Shown piece after piece: positions 11,582 to 19,400 of a stretch of DNA of 64,000 bases. The stretch covers positions 149,690-213,689 of the forward strand of contig JAPOVV010000074.1 of NCBI GenBank assembly GCA_026707945.1, read 5' to 3'. Position 1 is the stretch's first letter, and every line of letters begins with the position of its first letter. This DNA is from Gammaproteobacteria bacterium (GTDB taxonomy: Bacteria; Pseudomonadota; Gammaproteobacteria; Pseudomonadales; Azotimanducaceae). The notes beneath the pieces were generated by a model. It saw only the letters and a program-made list of their open reading frames with translations. It was not told the DNA's origin and did no database searches. The position numbers were made by a program, and so were the translations under genes.

Positions 11582-12354
11582 GAGCGTCGCACCTTGATGC
11601 CTTCATTGTGAAGGTAATCTTTTAGTTCACTCACCCGATAGGTTCCGTAATGAACCATCGAAGCCACCAGTGCTGCGTCGGCTTTGCCATGAGTGAGTAC
11701 ATCGCGTAGGTGTTCTGGTTTCCCTGCGCCACCCGACGCTATGACTGGGATTCTCGCCGCTTCACTGATCATTCGCGTCAGATCGATCTCATAACCATCA
11801 AGCGTGCCATCCGCATCAATTGAGTTCACGACGAATTCGCCAGCACCTAGTTTCTCTCCGTGCAATGCCCATGTTAGCGCATCCAAGCCTGTATCCGTAC
11901 GACCCCCATGCGTCACGACCTCATATCCGGACGGTTGGTCGTTATTTTCGCCAACGAGTTTGATGTCCATCGACAATACAACATTCTGACTACCGATCGC
12001 TTCTGCGCATTCAGCGATTAGCTCAGGTCGTTCTACTGCCGCGGTATTTACGTTGATCTTTTCCGCTCCCGCCAACCGAAGGTCCGTCGCATCCTGCACG
12101 TTGCGCACACCACCTCCGACGGAGAGAGGAATGAAAACCTCTTGTGCGACGTGCTCGACGACATCAAGCATGATGTTGCGACGATCGCTCGATGCAGTGA
12201 TGTCGTAGAACACCAATTCGTCTAGGCCATCGAGATAGTACTCTCGAGCTTTCTCCACCGGATCGCCAATATCCTTGGTCTTGACGAACTTGATGCTCTT
12301 GGCGAGTTTGCCGTCGCGAACGTCCAAACACGCGATAACGCGCTTACTAAGCAA
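11575..12354 (-). CDS. hisF: Imidazole glycerol phosphate synthase cyclase subunit HisF
   Basis: TIM-barrel subunit that joins ammonia from HisH with PRFAR to make IGP and AICAR. The start is taken as TTG at 12354, giving LLSKRVIACLDV and 259 residues, the family length; the open frame continues upstream to 12435 only inside hisH. The catalytic aspartates are in CLDV and in the VVLSMDIK strand. Phosphate-site motifs VGGGVRN, SIDADGTLDGYE and IASGGAGKPEH are all present. It overlaps hisH by 8 nt, so the two subunits are translationally coupled. HisA, HisI and other histidine genes are absent nearby, so a second-copy role in another amidation pathway is possible but canonical motifs favour the histidine enzyme. 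Confidence 0.88.
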   Translation of the reverse strand: MLSKRVIACLDVRDGKLAKSIKFVKTKDIGDPVEKAREYYLDGLDELVFYDITASSDRRNIMLDVVEHVAQEVFIPLSVGGGVRNVQDATDLRLAGAEKINVNTAAVERPELIAECAEAIGSQNVVLSMDIKLVGENNDQPSGYEVVTHGGRTDTGLDALTWALHGEKLGAGEFVVNSIDADGTLDGYEIDLTRMISEAARIPVIASGGAGKPEHLRDVLTHGKADAALVASMVHYGTYRVSELKDYLHNEGIKVRRSW

Positions 12355-12967
12355 CGGTACCGTCCCAGGCAGTGAAGTTACGAATGAGCTCCAATCCGAC
12401 TCGACCACTCTTCTCTGGGTGGAACTGAGTACCAAAAAAGTTTCTTAACCCAAGGGCACAACAAAAGGTCGACTCGTAATCCGCGCTCGCGTAGACGCAC
12501 GCCTCATTCGCTGGATCCGGGTAATACGCATGGACGAAATAGAACTCATCACCTGGTTTTAAATGTTCAAGAATTGGGTGGGGTTTGGCGACTTGAACGT
12601 CATTCCAACCCATGTGAGGCACTTTTAAATCAGTGTTCTGCATATTGAAGCGGCGCACGTGACCCGGAATCAACCCGAGCGTCTCAACGTCTCCCTCTTC
12701 AGAGCGATCCAACGAGATCTGCAATCCAATACAAATACCCAGGATCGGTGTGCCCTCAGCAAACGCTTCCAATAGCGCTAAATCGATGCCACGAGACTGA
12801 ATACTGCGCATTGCCGCCCCCGCATGGCCGACACCGGGAAAAATGATGCGATCAGCCTGCCGAATTCGCGAGGGATCCGATGTTATCGCAGCATCGACGC
12901 CAATTTCGGAGCACGCTCTTTGCACGCTACGCAGATTACCCGCGTCGTAATCGACTATAACAGTCAT
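12347..12967 (-). CDS. hisH: Imidazole glycerol phosphate synthase glutaminase subunit HisH
   Basis: Class I glutamine amidotransferase that supplies ammonia to HisF. 206 residues. The start reads MTVIVDYDAGNLRSV as in the family. The nucleophile lies in GICIGLQ (usual form GICLGMQ) and the rest of the triad in TQFHPEKSG. PHMGWNDV and FYFVHAYY are conserved HisH segments. First gene of hisH-hisF-oxidoreductase on the minus strand, divergent from hemH across 57 bp. A cognate hisA between hisH and hisF, as in enteric operons, is missing. Confidence 0.9.
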   Translation of the reverse strand: MTVIVDYDAGNLRSVQRACSEIGVDAAITSDPSRIRQADRIIFPGVGHAGAAMRSIQSRGIDLALLEAFAEGTPILGICIGLQISLDRSEEGDVETLGLIPGHVRRFNMQNTDLKVPHMGWNDVQVAKPHPILEHLKPGDEFYFVHAYYPDPANEACVYASADYESTFCCALGLRNFFGTQFHPEKSGRVGLELIRNFTAWDGTVA

Positions 12968-13024
12968 AACGAATATTTCAACGAGTCAATAACACCAGCT
13001 AGATTGCTGGATTAGGTTACTTTT

Positions 13025-14044
13025 GTGGGCTTGCGAAGACGCGGGATTTTAATAGCGAATCTAGGAACTCCCACGGCTCCTACGCGAAACGATGTGAAGG
13101 AATATCTTCAAGAATTCCTCATGGACCCGCATGTTATTGCGTTACCCGGACCGTTGCGGTACCTAGTCGTTAAGGCAATCGCAATGCGTCGGAGTGCGCA
13201 ATCTGCCGCTGCCTATGCAAAGATCTGGACGTCAAGCGGTGGACCTCTACGGGACCACGCGGAATCGTTGGCACAACACGTTCGCGAGGCAACCTCGCTA
13301 CCGGTCGAAGTCGGAATGCGTTACGGGAAACCAAGTTTCGAAGACGCACATAAGGCAATGAAGGAGATATGTGACGAAATCTTGGTGATATCAGCCTACC
13401 CCCATTACGCAGACAGCACATATCAGAGCACCGTCGAACGTCTGAAGGAAGTTTTCACAGATATCCGAACGCTCATCACGCAACCTTATTTTGAAGAACC
13501 CGCGTTCATCAACGCTCACATCGAGCTACTGAATGAACATCTTGAGGCCGACATCGAACATCTCTTGCTCAGTTTCCACGGCGTGCCTGAGCTCCATATT
13601 CGAAAGGCTGACGAGTCACGCAGCCATTGCCTAGAGGCTGAGGATTGCTGCGGAATCCCACACCCTTGCCAAGCCACGTGCTATCGATTTCAGTGTTTAA
13701 GAACTGCGAAGTTACTAGGGGAGGCCGTTTCAATGCCAACTTCCATCTCGTTTCAGTCCAGGCTCGGGCCAGCGAAGTGGCTCCAACCGTACACGATCGA
13801 CGAAGTTAGGCGATTAGCCGAATGTGGCATCCGCAATCTCGCAGTCGCTTGTCCGTCCTTTGTATCAGATAACGTAGAGACACTGTATGAGATCGCGTAT
13901 GAAGTTCGCGACGCGTTTCTAGATGCTGGCGGTAGTCGATTAGACGTTCTGCCATGCTTAAACGAGTCCGAAAAATGGGTCGCGTTAGTCCAAAAGTGGG
14001 CGTGTGGGGAAGGTGAAAATCACACGATCCTGAACGACCCATAA
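13025..14044 (+). CDS. hemH: Ferrochelatase
   Basis: Inserts ferrous iron into protoporphyrin IX, the last step of haem synthesis. 339 residues. The N-terminus GILIANLGTPTAPTRNDVKEYL and the metal-site SFHGVPELHI are diagnostic, and FQSRLGPAKWLQPYT is the conserved C-terminal segment (usual form GRTKWLxPYT). The cysteine-rich stretch around 198-225 (SHCLEAEDCCGIPHPCQATC) has five cysteines; some proteobacterial ferrochelatases carry such a cluster and some hold an iron-sulfur centre, so this is possible here but not shown. The start is a GTG at 13025 with a weak ribosome site. Confidence 0.93.
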   Translation: MGLRRRGILIANLGTPTAPTRNDVKEYLQEFLMDPHVIALPGPLRYLVVKAIAMRRSAQSAAAYAKIWTSSGGPLRDHAESLAQHVREATSLPVEVGMRYGKPSFEDAHKAMKEICDEILVISAYPHYADSTYQSTVERLKEVFTDIRTLITQPYFEEPAFINAHIELLNEHLEADIEHLLLSFHGVPELHIRKADESRSHCLEAEDCCGIPHPCQATCYRFQCLRTAKLLGEAVSMPTSISFQSRLGPAKWLQPYTIDEVRRLAECGIRNLAVACPSFVSDNVETLYEIAYEVRDAFLDAGGSRLDVLPCLNESEKWVALVQKWACGEGENHTILNDP

Positions 14045-14133
14045 AAAACCTCCGTTATTTCGGCACAATCAAGCGCAAGCGTGATATAAATTCCTGCACA
14101 AACTTCGTTTATCAAGTACGAGGGTCTACTTTA

Positions 14134-14469
14134 ATGGATGTACTCAAATCCTGGCTTCGTGTTGCGCTAGTCGCGCTGTTGGGCACGTTTGTTGCAATTG
14201 GATGTGCTGACACGGGCGGCGGCGGCGAAGCTGCTGCACCAGCCGAAGAAGCAGAAACTGTCGAAGCTACAGAACTGGTCGCGGCTGAAGGCGGCGAAGA
14301 GGCCGCAGCAGATGAGGAAGGTGGCGAAGAAGCCATGACCGAGCTCGAACCAGCCGAAGCAGCAGAAACTGTAGAAGCTACAGAGCTAGTCGAGGCTGAA
14401 GGCGGCGAAGGCGAAGCGGCTGAAGGCGGCGAAGAAGTACCTGCTACTGAATTAGCGCCCGCAGAGTAA
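14134..14469 (+). CDS. Small acidic Ala/Glu-rich lipoprotein
   Basis: 111 residues. A type II signal peptide (KSWLRVALVALLGTFVAIGC) ends in a lipobox A-I-G-C at Cys24, so the mature protein would be lipid-anchored. The mature part is almost only Glu, Ala, Gly, Thr and Pro and strongly acidic. A ~20-residue unit, AETVEATELVAAEGGEE, is repeated almost exactly as AETVEATELVEAEGGEG about 45 residues later, followed by a shorter copy ending PATELAPAE. No fold family recognised; it looks like a disordered anionic surface or periplasmic tether. It lies alone between hemH and a terminator. Confidence 0.7.
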   Translation: MDVLKSWLRVALVALLGTFVAIGCADTGGGGEAAAPAEEAETVEATELVAAEGGEEAAADEEGGEEAMTELEPAEAAETVEATELVEAEGGEGEAAEGGEEVPATELAPAE

Positions 14470-14526
14470 CCACTCTTCGACCTAGTTGCTCTCGCCGAGC
14501 AGCACAACATCAATTTGATAGAGCTA

Positions 14527-14560
14527 GCCTCGTCTGTTAGTTCGGACGAGGCATGCTTTT
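14527..14560 (+). terminator. Probable terminator of the acidic lipoprotein gene
   Basis: A perfect 8-bp stem GCCTCGTC (14527-14534) and GACGAGGC (14545-14552), 10-nt loop, then ATGCTTTT. The short T-run makes it a moderate terminator. Confidence 0.55.
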
Positions 14561-14624
14561 ACTAGGCCATACTAGCGGCTAATAGGTTACTGTTGTCGGT
14601 GAATATGCGATATCGCATTACCGA

Positions 14625-15497
14625 TCATCTCATTTGACGTAGACCCCCTTTGGTCGCGTGGGTCTTGATTGAGTCATAAAAAGACTGGATGAGCGAGCGC
14701 GAGTACATCGACTTGCGTGCCACGAAGCGAACCGGCCGATTCAATCCACTGCCGCCTAAATCGATCGTTTTCTTTGCGTTGATGGACAACGCGTTGGCGA
14801 CGCCAAGTGGAATCAAGCCATGACCAAAATCCGCTAGTGCCATCTGGGCGACGGAGAAAAACGATTCCAACGACGTTGCGCGGGTTAGGTTCAACCGCTG
14901 CATGTCGTCCTCCATCGCCGCCCACGCACCCGAGCGAGACTCAATCGTCATGACCTGAAGTGGATCGCCGATGCTGTAAGCCAAATCGTTAAGCCCAGAC
15001 GGCACGATAACCATCGGTTCAACGTAGACGATATCGGATTGAAGATCCGACTCTGCATCCGCGGATCCCGTGCATATGCCGACCATCAGTTCACCGGAGC
15101 GCAATCGATCAAGCACCACGGGAGAGCGTTGTGCGTGAAATTCGAAGATAACCTCAGGCATATCCTCTCTAACGGCCGCGAAGAGCCGCGAACCCCAGCT
15201 GCCAAGAATCGACTCTGACACACCGACGATGATCCTGCCGCTCTGCAGTGCCGTGTCTTCAAGGAACACACTTCGTACTTCCTGCAACAACGGCATCGTA
15301 CGGTCGACGAGCTTCCTGCCGTGCTGAGTAAGCACAACTCGTCGTCCGTGCCGTTCGATAATCTTCTTGCCGTAGTAGTGCTCGATGGCCGCGATACGCT
15401 TGCTCACCGCGCCTTGCGAGATGTTCATGCGTGTCGCAGTTTCCTTCATGGTGCCCGTTTGCGCGAGTTGCACGAGAGTTTCGAGATTCTTAATCAA
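14625..15497 (-). CDS. LysR-family transcriptional regulator
   Basis: 290 residues. N-terminal winged helix (about 1-60) contains TGTMKETATRMNISQGAVSKRIAAIE, and the effector-binding domain starts near residue 87 with GRIIVGVSESILGSWGS. It is divergent from the TauE/SafE permease across 141 bp, an arrangement that usually means the regulator controls the neighbour in response to its substrate. The effector cannot be read from the sequence. Confidence 0.85.
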   Translation of the reverse strand: MIKNLETLVQLAQTGTMKETATRMNISQGAVSKRIAAIEHYYGKKIIERHGRRVVLTQHGRKLVDRTMPLLQEVRSVFLEDTALQSGRIIVGVSESILGSWGSRLFAAVREDMPEVIFEFHAQRSPVVLDRLRSGELMVGICTGSADAESDLQSDIVYVEPMVIVPSGLNDLAYSIGDPLQVMTIESRSGAWAAMEDDMQRLNLTRATSLESFFSVAQMALADFGHGLIPLGVANALSINAKKTIDLGGSGLNRPVRFVARKSMYSRSLIQSFYDSIKTHATKGGLRQMR

Positions 15498-15638
15498 TTG
15501 AAGTGGCTGCTGTTGAATAAATCAAAAAAAGTTTTCAGAAACTATGTTCTCGATTCGAAGGACGTTGATCAAGAGTCGACAGTTCAAGCATTACTTAGCT
15601 TAGTTATAGCTAGTTTTGACAACTAGCTCTCAACGCAG

Positions 15639-16400
15639 ATGAACACATTAGTCGCGCTTGCCATCGCGCTACCCGCCATTTTTTTAACGAGTCTTCTTTC
15701 AGGTATGGCTGGTATGGCGGGCGGATTCGTCCTGATCGTGGTTCTTGTCGTACTTATGCCTGTTCCCAGTGCCATGATCCTCCACGGTATCGTCCAGGGC
15801 GTTGCCAATGGTTCACGATTCTGGTTCCTACGACAACACACGGCTTGGCGGATTCTTCCGTGGTATTTCATCGGCGTCATTCTCATCACCGCTATATTCA
15901 GTGTCTTCTTAATCGTTGCAGATCCTGCGGTTGTACTCATTGCAGCAGGTGGCCTGCCTTGGCTAAGTCAATTTACGCCTGCACGATTCAGTCTAGACAT
16001 TACTCGACCCTCGATCGCGCTCATTTGCGGCATCGTGGTAACCGGCGTGCAACTCATAGCCGGCGCCTCCGGACCTGTTCTAGATGCTTTTTATCAACGC
16101 ACCGACTTGAACAGATTCGAAGTCGTCGCGACAAAAGCCGTAACACAAACGATCGGTCACGTCGTAAAAGTCATCTACTTCCTCTTTATCAGCGCTACTG
16201 TAACGGATGGAACGCACGCTCTATTGAGCTGGTGGGTGATTGGACTCGCGATCGTCGTATCACTGATTGGAACTCGCATTGGTACTCGAGTCCTTGAAAA
16301 AGTCTCCGAAGCGCGTTTCCGACGATGGACAAACGTTCTCATCCTAGGACTAGGCGCAGTGGTCGCCGTCGGCGGTGCGATAGACCTACTCACCAGGTAG
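15639..16400 (+). CDS. TauE/SafE family membrane permease
   Basis: 253 residues with about eight hydrophobic segments. The N-terminal half repeats the family motif FLTSLLSGMAGMAGGFVLIV, and the second half has the matching ICGIVVTGVQLIAGASGPVLDAF. TauE/SafE proteins export small sulfur compounds or organic anions such as sulfite or sulfoacetate. Its gene is next to a divergent LysR regulator and ends 11 bp from the convergent carboxylase gene. Substrate unknown. Confidence 0.85.
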   Translation: MNTLVALAIALPAIFLTSLLSGMAGMAGGFVLIVVLVVLMPVPSAMILHGIVQGVANGSRFWFLRQHTAWRILPWYFIGVILITAIFSVFLIVADPAVVLIAAGGLPWLSQFTPARFSLDITRPSIALICGIVVTGVQLIAGASGPVLDAFYQRTDLNRFEVVATKAVTQTIGHVVKVIYFLFISATVTDGTHALLSWWVIGLAIVVSLIGTRIGTRVLEKVSEARFRRWTNVLILGLGAVVAVGGAIDLLTR

Positions 16401-16411
16401 TCTGTTACGAG

Positions 16412-19400
16412 CTAGTTCTCCGTCGATTCAGGTTCCTTCGATACCGGTTCTACGACGAATAAGAGGTCCCCGGCGTTAACTTGCTGTCCGGTTGCTACGT
16501 TGATTCGATTGACGCGATATCTTGTACTGTCGGAGAAGAAGACTTGCTCAACGGTATTGATGTCGCGCAAGCGCATGGGAGTAAAGACCTTAAACGCTTC
16601 TAGCTGACACACCACATCGTCCGTTCCGATCACGTCGTTGACATTCACGTAATCAGGGTCGCCAGGCGTAGGTTTGATATAGAAGATGCCGGTCGAAGGC
16701 GCTAAAACCCTTAGTTCGTCGCTATCTTCGATCTGGATGGCATCCCACCCGACCGCTTGAGCATCAACTGCGGCCATATCGTCGATTTCTTCAATCAGCG
16801 CGTCCGCATCGATATTGGTGAGCAGATTTGGTAAGTAGCCTGTGTCGTAGATTCCGTCGAGGAATCCCTTGTCTGTCAGGATCGTGCGCAGTAACGGGAT
16901 GTTCGTATAGATCCCTTCAAGTGTCACCTGATTCAAATAGTCGACCAGTTTTTTCGATGTAGATTCACGGTCTTCACCATGGGCGATGACCTGCATGATC
17001 ATGCTGTCGTAGTATGGTGAAATGAACTTGCCTTGGCCTGCCGTACTGATGATCTCAACGTCATCATCTTCCGGGAAATCCCACTTGGTAATCTCACCGG
17101 CGCTCGGGCGCAAGACCAATTCACCTTCGCTATCTCGAACCAATCGTTCCGCGTTGATGCGTGCCTCAATCGCGTAACCGTCAGACCCAACTTCAAGTTC
17201 CTTGATACTCTCACCACCGGCGATGCGGAACTGCTCAGCAACGATGTCTACCCCCGATACTAGCTCAGTTACAGGATGTTCAACCTGGAGGCGAGTATTC
17301 ATTTCCATGAAATAGACAGCATCTGAATCCAAGTCGTAGATGAACTCAACCGTCCCCGCACCAACGTAGCCGACGCCACCCGCAATCGAGGCACTGCTCT
17401 TAATAACGTCTTCCAGTAAATTCTCAGGCAACATCGTCGAACCAGATTCTTCGATGACCTTTTGCTTGTCACGTTGCACACTACAGTCTCGAATCCCGAG
17501 AACCTTCGTGTTGCCGTGACTATCGCGCAACACTTGTGCTTCGATGTGACGCAATTTCGTAACGAATTTCTCAAGGTACACATCACCGTTGCCAAATGCC
17601 GCGCGGGCTTCGACCGTGACTCGCTGAAACGCTTCGTAGAAGCTCGCAGCTGATTCAACAACTTGTATACCTTTACCGCCACCACCGTGTACTGCTTTAA
17701 TCAGAACGGGATAACCGATTTCTTCAGCCATCTCCGCCGCGGCATCGACATCCGTCACGACTCCGTGACTACCTGGCACAACAGGAACGCCAAAAGCAAT
17801 TGCAGACTTAATCGCATTGGACTTGTTCCCCATCGTCTCCATACTGCTGACCGGCGGTCCCACGAAATTAATCCCGTGAGATCTAATCAGAGAGGCAAAC
17901 TGACTGCTCTCAGATAGGAAACCAATCCCAGGATGCAGTGCGTCGACATGTTCATTTTCGGCCACCACCAGGACAGAACGAGCGTTCAAGTAACTTTCAT
18001 CGGGCGTACTACCGCCAATCGACACGAGCTGATCCTTTGGTCCGAGCATGTCCGCAGCGACCGATTCAACGTCGGGGTCAGATTGGACTAAAACAGTTTC
18101 GATATTCTGAGATTGCGCAATTCGAACGATTTTCGAAGCAGCACAACCACGGGCGTGGACTAAGACCCGTTTCACTGGGCGATAAAGGTCTTGATCATCG
18201 ATATGTCGCGGTGCAGAGAGCGGCAGGGCGGTACCGAAGGTATAGTCGTCGCTTAGTACGGTTGCGATGGCATCTTCAACGGTCGCGGTCGGTGTAGGTA
18301 TATCGGGATCGATTGCACGCAAATCAGTGTCCAGCTCACCGTAAAACGGGTGTTTGACCAATCCTTGCATTGACTCCGGATTGCTCGCGAGGTAATTCGC
18401 GAGTATCGACTCCGCTGGAAGGTGACTCGGAATCACGATCTGTCCAGCAAATGGCATGCTCGTACCAGAGAAGTAATGGGTATGAACCAGCGGATGCGTA
18501 ACGAAACTTGCCTGGGCACCGCCCGTGCAGTCACCGTGCCCAAACACTATGACAGGCAGGTCAAAATCGCAGATGAAGCGGGTAATACGATCGTTGATGG
18601 CTGCCATTGAAAACAGTGCACCCGCCCCTTCCTTCGTTTGCATACCACCAGAAGAGATAAAGCAAACAACAGGCAGTTGCTGCTCGGCACAACGGACCAG
18701 CAACGTGCAGAACTTCTCCGCACTTGCCATATCAAATGCGCCAGCCTGAAAATCGGGGTTCGAAATCACAGCGCCTACGCGTACTTCGCGTTTCGCAAGT
18801 TTGAACTTGCCGATACCCGTGACGACGCCCGCAGGCGGTTCGTCCTTGTCCAAGGCTTTTTCGATGGATTCGCGGAAACCCGGGAAATCGCATGGATCGC
18901 TACTCAACATGTCGCGACCCGACTCTTCAAATTCAGTAAAGAACCGATCGATAAAAGCTTGGTGACTAGTGAGTCTTAACCGCTTGTACTCGTTCAGCGT
19001 TTCCTGAATCTGTAAGTCGCGATACGCGATCTGCAAACGATTCCAAAAATCTCGCCGGCGACCGATGTTTTTTGGTCGGATGTTGCCGGTGAATTTACCG
19101 TCGCCGCGTTCACTGTCAACGTAGGTTGTTAGCAGACCCTCAAAGAACTCTTTCACCACCACAAACAACGTGTCAGACAGGTCTGTATGAATGAGCTTCT
19201 TCCACTCTTCGACTGTTGCGAAAAATGTTTTGCTTAAGCGAGTTTTTGAAAGTTGGCGGAACCAGTCCAGAAACGCGTCGCGACGTTCGCGCAAGGCGGC
19301 TTCATCTAGCTCGTTGTCGGGTTCGATTTGATGTAGACCTGCCGTAAACGTTTCATCGATCAAATCGGCAACCGTCTGGCGGTCAAGCGATTGGGTTCGC

